Notes: a model not told the origin generated them from the letters alone. Counted from the first letter of the stretch, positions 10,882-21,307 are shown. The stretch: DNA of 64,000 nucleotides from Winogradskyella sp. (GCF_028282165.1 NZ_JANQIM010000009.1:1-64000), one strand, 5' to 3'. Numbers and translations: made by a program.

Positions 10882-11054
10882 ATAGATAGGAACGAGGCTT
10901 TAGGGATGAGGTGTTAGGGATTAGTTCTTAGTTTCAGTGATTATTTATAACGAAAAGCATTAGTCATGTCGAACGCGAGAGAGACATCACACAAAACCTA
11001 ATTCTTTCAAATCAATATTTAGAATTTTTCAATTTCAGCTTCATCTTCAAAAAA

Positions 11055-12260
11055 CTAGTTTCCTTTTATTAAAGCTTTGGTAATACGCAGTGACGCAATG
11101 CGCGAGGCAACAATACCTAAGGCAAAGATTGTTGCTAAAACCAAAACAATATTAAAGACATTTAAGCGCACCGGATAAGCCAGATCTGGCGTAAGCATTA
11201 CCAAATCAAAAGACTGTTGTAAGAAAACAATCAGTAGCCCAATAACTACACCTATTAAACCGCTTACCATAGTCATTAAGCTGCCTTGCCAAAAGAAAAT
11301 AGACTTTATGGTTTTTGGTTCTGTCCCTAGGTTAAATAACGTATTTAGTGATTTCTTTTTGTCTAAAATCATCATGATAATGGCCCCGATGACATTAAAT
11401 AACGCAATAATAATAACCAAGGTAAAGATGAGATAGATGGCCAGATTTTCGGTATTCAACATTTTAAATAAGGCATCATTGAGCTGCTCTCTATTTTTAA
11501 TGGAGAACTTGTTGTAGAACTTAGAATTAATGGCGTCTCTTACATTATTCTCATTGGCTTCGGGCTTCAGTTTTAATTCTAAGGCGCTAATTTGACGTTC
11601 TTTATAATTCAAAAGCTGTTTCGCCAAGGCAATATCCGAAAAAACATATTCTGAATTCAGCTCTTCATTAATGTCAAACAAGCCTACATTATTTACAAGA
11701 ACAGTATTATAAGCACTTTTAATGGAGCTCAATTGCCCTCTTCCTGGTTTAGGGACATAAAGTGATAATGATTTTCTAAAATCCAATATTCCGAAAGAGA
11801 GATTGTTTGAAATGCCCCAACCAGAAACGACATCGTTGCTTTCTGGCAATATCCAGTTGCCTTTAGAAATCATGGAATCGATGTTGGTGACATTCAAATA
11901 ATTGGAATCAACCCCTTTTAAAGTGGCGAGAAGGTTCTTGTTTTCAAACTTAATAATAATGCGTTCCTCAATGATTTCAGAAAAAGAAATGACACCATCA
12001 ATTTCATTTAGTTTCAATTTGTCTTCTTCCGAAAAGATGAAAGACTTACCTGTAGATGGGAGTAACTTTAAATCTGGGTCTACAAAAGATGAAAATTGAA
12101 GGCTAAAATCTTTGAGTCCGGCAAAAACAGAAAGTACAATAAATAAGGCTGCAGAGGCAATAATTACGCCGCCTGAAGCTATTAAAGTCATAATATTTAT
12201 AGCATTACTACTGCTTTTGGAAAACAGATAACGTTTTGCTATATACAAAGGAAAATTCAC
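11055..12260 (-). CDS. FtsX-like/LolC-LolE type ABC transporter permease
   Basis: 401 aa; FPLYIAKRYLFSKSSSNAINIMTLIASGGV and C-terminal FtsX-like TM block. Confidence 0.9.
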   Translation of the reverse strand: MNFPLYIAKRYLFSKSSSNAINIMTLIASGGVIIASAALFIVLSVFAGLKDFSLQFSSFVDPDLKLLPSTGKSFIFSEEDKLKLNEIDGVISFSEIIEERIIIKFENKNLLATLKGVDSNYLNVTNIDSMISKGNWILPESNDVVSGWGISNNLSFGILDFRKSLSLYVPKPGRGQLSSIKSAYNTVLVNNVGLFDINEELNSEYVFSDIALAKQLLNYKERQISALELKLKPEANENNVRDAINSKFYNKFSIKNREQLNDALFKMLNTENLAIYLIFTLVIIIALFNVIGAIIMMILDKKKSLNTLFNLGTEPKTIKSIFFWQGSLMTMVSGLIGVVIGLLIVFLQQSFDLVMLTPDLAYPVRLNVFNIVLVLATIFALGIVASRIASLRITKALIKGN

Positions 12261-12653
12261 TTAAGATTTTTTACGCTTATCGAGAAGGTCTGTATTATCA
12301 AGAGGGTTATCTTCTCCTTTTAGTGAACGTTCTATACCATCAATATATTCTAGGGAGTCATCAATAAAGAACTCAAGTTGTGGCACACGCCTTAGTTGAT
12401 GGCGCGTGCGTTGTGAGAGTTCGTGCCTAATTAACGGTGTGTTAGATTTAATACCGTCCAATAAACTTTCGGCCTCTTTGTTAGGAAAAATGCTTAAATA
12501 CACCTTAGCAATGGACAAATCTACGGTGACACTTACTTTAGAAACAGAAATAATAACGCCTTTAAGTCCACCCGAAGTTGCAGCCTGCTGTAAAACCTCG
12601 GCCAAATCCTGTTGTAATATTCCTGCTATTTTTTTTTGTCTATTGCTTTCCAT
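12261..12653 (-). CDS. rbfA: 30S ribosome-binding factor RbfA
   Basis: MESNRQKKIAGILQQDLAEVL; RHQLRRVPQLEFFIDDSLEY. Confidence 0.93.
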   Translation of the reverse strand: MESNRQKKIAGILQQDLAEVLQQAATSGGLKGVIISVSKVSVTVDLSIAKVYLSIFPNKEAESLLDGIKSNTPLIRHELSQRTRHQLRRVPQLEFFIDDSLEYIDGIERSLKGEDNPLDNTDLLDKRKKS

Positions 12654-12760
12654 CTTGCAAAAGTAGAGCATATTTGATGATTATGGTATTTTTATATAAC
12701 AAAAATCATAGTTTGCAATTATAAGAATTCCGTTCTTTGGCGAATAAAACGTATCAGATC

Positions 12761-13165
12761 ATGAAAAAAATTGAGCACATAGGCATAGCAGTAAAAGACA
12801 TAGAAAAATCAAATGACTTATTTAAAACCTTATTTGGCGAAGCACATTACAAAATTGAAGACGTAGAAAGCGAGGGTGTAAAAACATCCTTTTTTAAATG
12901 CGGACCTAATAAGATAGAATTACTTCAGGCTACAAATGAAAATAGCCCAATAGCAAAGTTTATAGAAAAAAAAGGTGAGGGCATCCATCATATTGCATTT
13001 GCTGTTGATGATATTGATGAAGAAATTAAGCGTTTGACAAATGAAGGTTTTCAAATGATCCATAAAGCGCCAAAAAAAGGAGCAGATCATAAACTAATTG
13101 CATTCTTACATCCAAAATCATCGAATAGCGTGTTGGTAGAGTTATGCCAAGATATTAGGGATTAA
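12761..13165 (+). CDS. mce: Methylmalonyl-CoA epimerase
   Basis: MKKIEHIGIAVKDIEKS; GEGIHHIAFAVDDI; VLVELCQ; internal ATG preferred. Confidence 0.93.
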   Translation: MKKIEHIGIAVKDIEKSNDLFKTLFGEAHYKIEDVESEGVKTSFFKCGPNKIELLQATNENSPIAKFIEKKGEGIHHIAFAVDDIDEEIKRLTNEGFQMIHKAPKKGADHKLIAFLHPKSSNSVLVELCQDIRD

Positions 13166-13240
13166 AATTCTTGTAGAGTTTTAAAATATATAGTAATATT
13201 GCAAACTCTTTAGAAATAAAGAAATTGGTAATTGCCAATA

Positions 13241-13314
13241 GGTCCTATAACTCAGTTGGTTAGAGTATCTGACTCATAATCAGAAAGTCCCTGGTTCGAG
13301 CCCAGGTGGGACCA
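13241..13314 (+). tRNA. tRNA with CAT anticodon (Met or lysidine-modified Ile2); 3' CCA not encoded
   Basis: Cloverleaf: acceptor GGTCCTA/TGGGACC, anticodon stem TCTGA-CTCATAA-TCAGA, T arm CCTGG-TTCGAGC-CCAGG. Confidence 0.93.
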
Positions 13315-13326
13315 CGGAGTGGTAAG

Positions 13327-13356
13327 AAAACCTTCACTAAAGTGGAGGTTTTTTTC
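13327..13356 (+). terminator. Rho-independent terminator after the tRNA
   Basis: AAAACCTTCACTAAAGTGGAGGTTTTTTT hairpin plus T-run. Confidence 0.85.
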
Positions 13357-13383
13357 ATGGAATGCACCCTGGGTGAGAAGTCT

Positions 13384-13404
13384 ATGCCGAGCGCAGCCGA
13401 GGTA
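13384..13404 (+). repeat. REP-like element, degenerate copy
   Basis: ATGCCGAGCGCAGCCGAGGTA resembles GTGCTGAGCGCAGTCGAAGTA at 43691. Confidence 0.5.
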
Positions 13405-13421
13405 AGCCCAGATGGGACCAC
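13404..13421 (+). repeat. Duplicated 3' end of the tRNA gene
   Basis: AAGCCCAGATGGGACCAC vs GAGCCCAGGTGGGACCAC at 13298-13315. Confidence 0.75.
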
Positions 13422-13432
13422 AACATTTAGAT

Positions 13433-13467
13433 AAGACTTTAGTATACTGCTAGAGTCTTTTTTTATT
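13433..13467 (+). terminator. Rho-independent terminator after the tRNA 3'-end copy
   Basis: AAGACT...AGTCTT hairpin followed by T7. Confidence 0.7.
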
Positions 13468-13493
13468 AAGCATTTTAAGAGCAAGAAGCAATG

Positions 13494-13513
13494 CATTGAA
13501 CTTGTCGAAATGT
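13494..13513 (+). repeat. REP-like element, degenerate copy
   Basis: ATTGAACTTGTCGAAATGT vs ACTGAGCTTGTCGAAGTGT. Confidence 0.4.
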
Positions 13514-13558
13514 TTATGATGAGCGCATAACGTGTCAAAATGAGCCTAGGAGAAAACA

Positions 13559-14632
13559 CTAATATAAAGAGTTCAATAATTGTGGTAAATAGGTATCAAT
13601 CGAATTATAAGTGTCTCGATTGTTTTCGTATTTGATGATAGAAGTCTCTAGGTTTTTAAGGTAAATAAACCCTCTATTATCTATGTATTCGGAGCGTAGT
13701 CTGTTGGCCCTTATAGTATCATTCATAGCTAGCGCAATCCTTATTTCCCCTAGTCTTACAATATGCTCAGCTACACAGGTGCTCCATGATCTATAGCCTT
13801 GTCTTTCCATTATTGATTTAATTGGACTAAACAGGTGTTCACTTTTATCAATCAATTTTTTATTTGATTCCAATTCAGTGATAGGATTAATAAATGAATG
13901 ACCAAACTCATGAACTGTTAATTCATCAATTTCTTTCGAATTGCCGAACCCATAGCCAAATTGTGTTGAATCTTTAGTCATAATAACCGGCCCAAAAACA
14001 TTAAAGACTTTAAAACCCACATTAGCTTTAATTCTCATACCAAATCCCATGGTATGATATATGGTTGGGGAAGGAATTAGAGTGTAACTCTCATTTTGTT
14101 TTCCGTAATAATCTTCCATGGTACTGATAAAGTGTTTTGGAGGAAGATTTTTTTTAACTTCACTATTTACGTTAGCGAAGTAGGAACGATGTTTTTCAAA
14201 AAATGCCTCTAACTTTGCATCGAGATAAAAGGCGTTCATAGCATTGATAAACCTTTCAATGATGTCTTGATTGTCTTTGATTTTTTTTGTAGTCGACTCA
14301 TCTAATTTATGGATGAGTTTGGCATTTGGTACAGAAGATGTTTTCAGCATAACTTCCGTCATTTTATCAAGCCAAAATCCTTGGCTCACTAATGAATCAA
14401 TCAGTAGAATAGCCTGATGTTTTTTGTACTTTTCAAACTCATTTCTAGCAAGTTCTTTCATTGGCTGGTAGTCGTCAAATGGAAAATTCCAGAAACCATT
14501 TTCTGCAATTTCAAAACAAATTGCTAGAGTTTCGATATTATAATTTGTTATTACATTTATTTCTTTCCTATGTTCATTTTTGCATGCTATAAACAAAAAA
14601 AAGCTTAAAGCAAACATTAATAACTTATTCAT
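13559..14632 (-). CDS. DUF4932-like putative zinc-metallopeptidase lipoprotein
   Basis: Lipobox FLFIACK; ELTVHEFGHSF metal-binding motif; internal start MNKLLMFALSF. Confidence 0.7.
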   Translation of the reverse strand: MNKLLMFALSFFLFIACKNEHRKEINVITNYNIETLAICFEIAENGFWNFPFDDYQPMKELARNEFEKYKKHQAILLIDSLVSQGFWLDKMTEVMLKTSSVPNAKLIHKLDESTTKKIKDNQDIIERFINAMNAFYLDAKLEAFFEKHRSYFANVNSEVKKNLPPKHFISTMEDYYGKQNESYTLIPSPTIYHTMGFGMRIKANVGFKVFNVFGPVIMTKDSTQFGYGFGNSKEIDELTVHEFGHSFINPITELESNKKLIDKSEHLFSPIKSIMERQGYRSWSTCVAEHIVRLGEIRIALAMNDTIRANRLRSEYIDNRGFIYLKNLETSIIKYENNRDTYNSIDTYLPQLLNSLY

Positions 14633-14838
14633 TGAATTCTCTTTATTTGGTTCCTTACCTAACTCGATAAAAAATACGTTTTGGTTATATATTTTGGGAT
14701 TCAAATATTGCCAATTTATTTTTTCAGGAAAACAAATAATGCTAATGAATCTATGCTATCATTAATTGAAAGGGATACCACAAGATCTTAGACAGATACA
14801 AATAAAATTGATACAAGCAATTCAAGCTTTTAAATGGA

Positions 14839-15027
14839 ATGTTAAGGTGTGCTCAAAATCTATCAATGCATACCTATGGTCTTGCCGAAACTTATATGAC
14901 GGATGGAAATACCTCTAAGTCCTTTTATTGTTACGATATAACCCTAAATATGTTGGAGAAAAAAGAGGCTGAATGGATAGACCATGTAAAAAACCAAATA
15001 AAGAAGTTGAAGGAGATAAAATCATGA
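14839..15027 (+). pseudogene. Short ORF resembling a C-terminal TPR-like fragment of a degraded gene
   Basis: 62 aa; YGLAETYMTDGNTSKSFYCYDITLNMLEKK TPR-like spacing; no signal sequence. Confidence 0.35.
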
Positions 15028-15146
15028 TTTTCATTTCTATGAGGGCTCAATTTTAATTTGACCTTTTTTTAACATTCACTTAAAATAATTACCTTATACA
15101 GAAACTAATTTTGAGCAGTAATTAACCCAAATTATTTTAAATTATC

Positions 15147-16781
15147 ATGAAAAAATTATTTCTCTTAACCGTTTTTTTTATTAGCTTTTTCTCTTGCACA
15201 AAAGATGATGTAAACCCCTTATCCAAGGAAGATGCCTCTTACGATATTTTGAGTTTTGTTCCTGATGGCTATGAAGTTTTTCCTTTTAAGGAATTTTCAA
15301 CCCTAGACGATAAATCTATCTTAGAAGGTAAGGAAAAGGCCATAATTACACTAAATTACAGTCTAATTTCGGAGGAAGAAAAAAGTTTGTTAAAAGCGAT
15401 TGTTTTAGAAAGCGATATACCTTTTCTTGTTGCAGGCTCTGAGGCGGTTAACTCTATTCCAGAAATTGTCGGTATTAAATCCTCATCAGATGTAGTAGCA
15501 CTGGTGTACAATAAAGTAGGACAAGGTATCACCACTGAGTTTTTCGACAAATCAACTGAGTTAAAAGAAACCACATATCAAACTAATGCTATAGATTTTA
15601 ATCGATTAGAAAACTTTTCGGAAGAAGAAAAGGAATCTATTAACCGACAATTAACCAAAGCAAATCCTACTGAAGATCTGGAAAGCTTGTGGAGTCAATA
15701 TTATAAAGAATTAGACCAGTTTAAGGAACAATATAAAAACACCAAGCATTTTGAGAATAAAAAAATGTTTGAAACCACCACTGGTACACCATTAGAAGAT
15801 GCTGTTTTTAAGATCAGAAATACTTTTTCTGAAGCCCTAAAAGAAAGAGTAACTGGAAGCGCAAATACCAAAACAACAACAGATCTTTCAGAGTACAAAT
15901 TAAGAACCTTAGTACGTCATGTAAATACAAGTGCTACCTATAGTAATAATAGATTAGGAACACTTCCTTACGATTATACTTATGGTGATTTTAATCTAAA
16001 TTACAGAGCTATAACTCAAGTAGCAGAAGGAACCTATCGAGGCTCTTCAGAAGTCAGGATTTTTATAAACTCCACCATTAAGGCAAGCCCAGGGGTAAGG
16101 GCTATTGCGGTAGATAGTTATCCAGGAGACGGTTCTGCAGGTTGGTGTACTGGAAGGGATGCTTTAAAAAATATATTGGAACGGTTTGAACCCTTATTTG
16201 AATTTGACGATGATTTTGATTACGACGACTATGGACCAGTAGCTGGAGCAGCTGGAAGTGGTTCTTACTCCAATTCTCAAAGTCTTTCTATTAAATTAAA
16301 ACCTTTAAAACCTCAAGAATTTGTAGAATTGGATTTTAGATTAGGACAATCTTATTCTTATTCTATGCCTTCTTACTATTTTACAAACCAAACAAATCAT
16401 TTTCCGTCGTGGCGTTATAAAAAGATGAGTTGGAAATGGGAGCCTGGGTATTGTTGTCATGGATCTTACAACAATGGCAATGGCTTATTATCAAATTATG
16501 TAGGAGCTTGGAATCATGATGATTTATTTTGTAATAGCTGGCAGCGACCTATTCCAATGAGGCAAACCAACAAAAACAACGTACATATTTCTATATCTGC
16601 TCCTAAATCCCAAGTATATAGATGGGTAGATTTGAGACACGACATAGAAATGGATATCAGAGATTTAAAGGGATTCGTAAGTTTATGGTTTGGCTGCACT
16701 TCAGGTATCCCCTATATTAGTAATTCTTCTTTACGAGAATATAAAGCTTATAGTCGAACCTGGTGCTACACAGAATTTTAG
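15147..16781 (+). CDS. Hypothetical lipoprotein
   Basis: 544 aa, lipobox FISFFSCTKDD; no recognised domain. Confidence 0.7.
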   Translation: MKKLFLLTVFFISFFSCTKDDVNPLSKEDASYDILSFVPDGYEVFPFKEFSTLDDKSILEGKEKAIITLNYSLISEEEKSLLKAIVLESDIPFLVAGSEAVNSIPEIVGIKSSSDVVALVYNKVGQGITTEFFDKSTELKETTYQTNAIDFNRLENFSEEEKESINRQLTKANPTEDLESLWSQYYKELDQFKEQYKNTKHFENKKMFETTTGTPLEDAVFKIRNTFSEALKERVTGSANTKTTTDLSEYKLRTLVRHVNTSATYSNNRLGTLPYDYTYGDFNLNYRAITQVAEGTYRGSSEVRIFINSTIKASPGVRAIAVDSYPGDGSAGWCTGRDALKNILERFEPLFEFDDDFDYDDYGPVAGAAGSGSYSNSQSLSIKLKPLKPQEFVELDFRLGQSYSYSMPSYYFTNQTNHFPSWRYKKMSWKWEPGYCCHGSYNNGNGLLSNYVGAWNHDDLFCNSWQRPIPMRQTNKNNVHISISAPKSQVYRWVDLRHDIEMDIRDLKGFVSLWFGCTSGIPYISNSSLREYKAYSRTWCYTEF

Positions 16782-17191
16782 AGCTAATGAACAAAAGATA
16801 AGGGCTATGTCCCTAAGAAACCATTGTATATTTTAGTGAATACTTTGAACTATATGCCCTCTCATAACACTCAATAATAGACAAGTTATTACAAATGAGG
16901 GGGCTAACAGTTCGGAGATGCAAAAGGACAAAGAAAAGCCGAAAAGATACCACGTTCTAAATGTAAACAACACGGATAAAAGGGTGAGAACTTTACACCT
17001 TTATGTAATCATTTAACTATCAAATATTTACAAAATCATCTCAAATGATTCGTAATATTTGGGCAAATTGAGGAGACAACTAAAAGATTAGCTACAGTAA
17101 CAGGTATTACATTAATATCTAATCTTGTTTGGTTTGATGACAAGGCCCTAAAGTTTAATATGGTATTTAGAGTATGGCCATTTTCTATTAT

Positions 17192-18349
17192 CTAGTTCTT
17201 TAATATTTCTTCTATTCTCTTTATACTTTGCATATAGTATGCTACATCAGAATTCTGTTCTTTTGCCTTTTTTAGTGCGAGTTCGTAGTACTCTTTTGCT
17301 TCCTTAAACTGTTTTTGTCTCTCAAAATATTCGGCCAAACTATCATATGCATTTGCCGAGTCGGGAAAATGCTCCACGTTATATTTAAATAAGCTATAAG
17401 CTGCATCAGGTTTTCCTTCGCGCAAAACATTGTAACCAATCCTGTTTACTAAATGCTCTGGAATCTCAATTTTATTATTGAAACTGTATAAATCATTCAG
17501 TAATTTATAATGATCAATTAAACCTTCAATTCCTCTATCTCTTTGGTAGAAAGGCACGAACCAAAATTCGTGTAAAGATCTTAGGCCATCATTAAGGCCA
17601 ATTAATTTTGATGTTTCGTGGGTTTCAGAATCATAAACGTTATAGTTCCATCGTATATTTTTTGAATTGGCCTTGCTTTTAAACAAGTTAATTGTACTTC
17701 TAAAATTTATTCTCATCTGATCATAAACTTCATCAGCCAAAGAAAGAAAGACGAATTTCTTGTCATTTGTTGACGGTCTGTCAAAATACTTCAACGCATG
17801 GTTAAATAAGAGTCCCTTGTCGTGATACAAGCTTGGGCTGATGGCAATGTAATTATCAAATACCTCAGGATGATTGTAGAGAACATACATGGCAAATAAA
17901 CCACCTAGGGAGGATCCGTAGATTGTTCTGTTTGATTGTGTTTTGTAGTTTTTCTCAATTTCTGGAATCAATTCATCCACCAAGAAAGAAAGAAAGTTTT
18001 CAGCACCTCCACCAGATGGTGACCAATCCGTTTTTGTTGGTGTTAAATCACGATCTCTATTGCTTCTATTATTGATGCCCACAACAATAGTTTCTGGCAT
18101 AAATCCTCTGTTTGTTAAAAAATTAACTGTAGACGAGGCTAATTTAAAAAGTTCATGTCCATCTAGAACATACAAAACAGGATAAGCTTGGGTATCATTA
18201 TAATTATCTGGGGTTGAGATGTAGTATATTCTTTCTTCATTTAAAACATTAGAATATATTTTGTTTTCTGTTCCAATTGTTATTTCCTGACTTAAAGATG
18301 GGGCAATTATTGTAATAAATAATAAAACAGTTAAGGTTGATTTTTTCAT
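17192..18349 (-). CDS. Esterase D/IroE-like alpha/beta hydrolase with C-terminal TPRs
   Basis: YPVLYVLDGHELF; IYGSSLGGLFAMYVL nucleophile elbow; TPR-like ANAYDSLAEYFERQKQFKEAKEYYELAL. Confidence 0.87.
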   Translation of the reverse strand: MKKSTLTVLLFITIIAPSLSQEITIGTENKIYSNVLNEERIYYISTPDNYNDTQAYPVLYVLDGHELFKLASSTVNFLTNRGFMPETIVVGINNRSNRDRDLTPTKTDWSPSGGGAENFLSFLVDELIPEIEKNYKTQSNRTIYGSSLGGLFAMYVLYNHPEVFDNYIAISPSLYHDKGLLFNHALKYFDRPSTNDKKFVFLSLADEVYDQMRINFRSTINLFKSKANSKNIRWNYNVYDSETHETSKLIGLNDGLRSLHEFWFVPFYQRDRGIEGLIDHYKLLNDLYSFNNKIEIPEHLVNRIGYNVLREGKPDAAYSLFKYNVEHFPDSANAYDSLAEYFERQKQFKEAKEYYELALKKAKEQNSDVAYYMQSIKRIEEILKN

Positions 18350-18468
18350 TCGGTTATTTTTTATAACCTGAAGACTCAAGAATTTTGTAAAGGTTACATT
18401 TATCCGAGCCTTATTTTTACACAGCTCATTTTGATTTTGGTAGCATGTGTAAGTCTTATGAATGCATT

Positions 18469-19233
18469 TTAATGGTTGTTTTTTATGTCATCAAAAAGTC
18501 TTTTTACTTGCAGGTCACCAAATCCGTAGATGCTTTCGCGTTTATTAAATTCCACAAACACTGGCCCAAATGATTCTGTTCCTAATTCGTTTATGATGTC
18601 CAGTAAGGTTTGGGAAGGTCTTCCGGGATAGTTTTCCGTGGGAATTCTGGCTATATGTGCTTCAACAGCGTTGTATATAAAAGGATAATTCGATTTTAAT
18701 TCTTTAGCGGTTTTAATCAATTCTTCGGTGTCGTTTTTCTGATAGGAATTCCATAGATGGGCTATTTGATCAAACTCGTTTACTGGTATTTTTTGTTGGT
18801 ATGCAGTAAGTAGTTCTGACTCATTGAGTCCACCAAACCCATATGGAGTGTGAGTGGCTGGTCTAATTAAAAACACGTTGCAATCTTTCACGTTATTTAA
18901 AATTAGATTGATGCTAAACCAAAAATTGACTTGGCAGAACAGATCATCTTCAAACCAAAGGTTAATTTCAGATTTATTGGGTATGTTCTGTATTTTTTGG
19001 AATTCCGATACAGAATCAGCATAATAATCTTTTTTAGAATAGCTTCCTCCATAAAGTACTGTAACGAATTTGGCCCTAACCTCAAACAATTCGTTTAACG
19101 TGTTGGCACTGATATCGCCATCAACAAAACATTCGCGTGCAACAATGATTTCTCCATCAATCTGTTTGGGGAACCGCCCTTTCAAGGCATCGCCATTAAG
19201 GATATGGTATTGATTGATTTGTTTCTTTTTCAT
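18469..19233 (-). CDS. DUF1835 domain-containing protein
   Basis: YHILNGDALKGRFP; IIVARECFVDGDI. Confidence 0.7.
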   Translation of the reverse strand: MKKKQINQYHILNGDALKGRFPKQIDGEIIVARECFVDGDISANTLNELFEVRAKFVTVLYGGSYSKKDYYADSVSEFQKIQNIPNKSEINLWFEDDLFCQVNFWFSINLILNNVKDCNVFLIRPATHTPYGFGGLNESELLTAYQQKIPVNEFDQIAHLWNSYQKNDTEELIKTAKELKSNYPFIYNAVEAHIARIPTENYPGRPSQTLLDIINELGTESFGPVFVEFNKRESIYGFGDLQVKRLFDDIKNNH

Positions 19234-19253
19234 ACGTTCGTTATAAGTTGATT

Positions 19254-19697
19254 TTAACCTTTCTTCTTTTTAAATTCCCAAAACACGTTTATGATTTTCC
19301 AATCATCATTTAGCTTTACTAGATGAATATATTCAACCCATCTAAGGTTTGGATATCCCGTATTTAAACTGGCACTTGCCATATTTCCAAAGATAGAAAT
19401 GTTTTCCACGCTATTGTTTTGGTGCTTTAAATCAAACTTTGGTTTTGTTGCCATAAGCTCTTTTAATTTTTCAGGCGGAAAATCATCACTCAATGTAGTT
19501 CCGTCTTGATTTAAACCTCTTTTTGCAAGACGTGGATGCAATGATTTATTCATTTCATCAAAGTTGTTTTCAAAGAAATTTTCAATATAGTTTAAAACTG
19601 TTTTTTCAATGGCTTTATTTTCTAAGTCCTCTTGTTGGGCAATTGCCGTAAAACCAAAAAAGAAGATTACTATTGTAAAAAATAATGGTGTTTTCAT
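19254..19697 (-). CDS. Secreted NTF2-like/putative lumazine-binding family protein
   Basis: 147 aa with signal peptide; VLNYIENFFENNFDEMNKSLHPRLAKRG; VEYIHLVKLNDDWKIINVFWEFK. Confidence 0.75.
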   Translation of the reverse strand: MKTPLFFTIVIFFFGFTAIAQQEDLENKAIEKTVLNYIENFFENNFDEMNKSLHPRLAKRGLNQDGTTLSDDFPPEKLKELMATKPKFDLKHQNNSVENISIFGNMASASLNTGYPNLRWVEYIHLVKLNDDWKIINVFWEFKKKKG

Positions 19698-20152
19698 ATC
19701 AGAAAATTAAATTAGTAGTTAAAAATTATGCGCTGTTTTTATACGCCATGTTTATTTCCATAGAAATTTACAGGCATTATTTCAGCAACTATTTTCAAAT
19801 ATTGCTAAAGATATTCCATAGCCGTTTAATGCAATGAATTCTTACAGTTTTCCATTTAACCTTTTAATGTGGCCAGATAGTTTTAATGTTTTTTGTATTA
19901 CGAGCTTTTTTCTATTAAAGCGGAATGTTTTATTTTATGACGACTGTTGGATTAGAGCATGCGAGTTGGCATTTATAATGCTAAATTCTGATTGAGCTCT
20001 TTATTAAGATGCTTGTGCTCATTTATAGATAGTATTATACAAGACCTAATAATTGGATGATTCATGTCGTAAAACGTACTGTTGAATACATTTCTTTATT
20101 AGTGTTAATACCATCCCCATAGATTTGCCTCATCATCTTAAATCGAACAGTT

Positions 20153-21298
20153 ATGAAAAAAATTTTAAAGCACATGATTAAACTATTTATTTTGACCAGT
20201 CTCTTTGGGAATACTCAACTTTTTGCTCAATCAGAGAGTTTTTCATTCCGGACTTATGGCGAACGTAACGAGGTCAACTATACTAAAAATGGCACAGAGT
20301 ATCACATAGAATACGATGGTGAGATTGCCATTAATGATGACGACACCGATGTCGTTTCAATATCCAGTGGAGGTTATTTAGAAATCAGTAAAAGGGTTTT
20401 TGGGACTGAAAGACGGATACTGATTGAATCTGGCAGGAACGGGAACCTCATAAGAAAATATTTTATAAACGGTAAGGAAAAACCATACAGCCCAGAAGGT
20501 AAAAACTGGTTAAGTGATGTATTACCAACAGTTGTCAATAAAAGTTCCGTGGGGGCAAAATCCAGGATTAAACGATTTTATGAAAAAGGCGGTATCGATA
20601 GTGCGCTTAAAGCCGTTCGAAAGATCAACAGTAACTCGTTAAAAACGATCTATTATGAAATAATTATGGATTATAGTTTAAGCGAAGAGGAAAAAATAAA
20701 GGTGGTCAGATCGGCAGGAAACACGATCAGTTCAAATTCAAATTTAACAGGATTGCTCATTAGGATTCGAAGCCACTTTTTTGATAACGACCAGTTGATA
20801 TCGGCCTTTGTGGACGCAGCCAAGAAGATTGGTTCTGATTCTAACCTTACCCAGCTTTTGAAGGAGATTTCAAAGGATGAAAAGGTTTCAAACTCAAAGT
20901 TCACCAAGTTCTTGTCATGTGGTTACACCATCAACTCCGATTCTAACCTTTCGTATTTGTTGATACAGACCATATCCAAAAGAGGAATTGATGGGGGTAT
21001 TTTAGATAAAACGTTAGAACTGCTTGAAAAGGAAATCAGTTCAAGTTCAAATGCCTCTGATGTTTATTCAACAATAGCAAAAGTTAAAAATCTGAGTGAA
21101 GAACAATTGATGAAGACGTTGTCCTCGGCATCCGAATCTATAAGTTCAAGCTCCAATCTGATGCGTGTTTTTCTTGACTTTTCCAAGCAGGTCAACCATT
21201 CGTCCCAAAGGGTAAAGACACATTATATAAAAGAGGCAAAGGCAATTAGCTCTAGCTCTAACTACAGAAAAGCAGTGAGCGCAATTAATCTTGATTAA
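20153..21298 (+). CDS. Secreted protein with ~34-35 aa tandem repeats beginning I-x-S-x-S-N
   Basis: ISSNSNLTGLL, IGSDSNLTQLL, INSDSNLSYLL, ISSSSNASDVY, ISSSSNLMRVF, ISSSSNYRKAV spaced 34-35 aa; signal peptide. Confidence 0.75.
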   Translation: MKKILKHMIKLFILTSLFGNTQLFAQSESFSFRTYGERNEVNYTKNGTEYHIEYDGEIAINDDDTDVVSISSGGYLEISKRVFGTERRILIESGRNGNLIRKYFINGKEKPYSPEGKNWLSDVLPTVVNKSSVGAKSRIKRFYEKGGIDSALKAVRKINSNSLKTIYYEIIMDYSLSEEEKIKVVRSAGNTISSNSNLTGLLIRIRSHFFDNDQLISAFVDAAKKIGSDSNLTQLLKEISKDEKVSNSKFTKFLSCGYTINSDSNLSYLLIQTISKRGIDGGILDKTLELLEKEISSSSNASDVYSTIAKVKNLSEEQLMKTLSSASESISSSSNLMRVFLDFSKQVNHSSQRVKTHYIKEAKAISSSSNYRKAVSAINLD

Positions 21299-21307
21299 AT
21301 TATACTG

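Noticed and set aside
13260-13559. 99-aa - strand ORF overlapping the tRNA
   Set aside because: Its C-terminal GPTWARTRDFLIMSQIL is the reverse translation of the tRNA itself; a known type of artefact.
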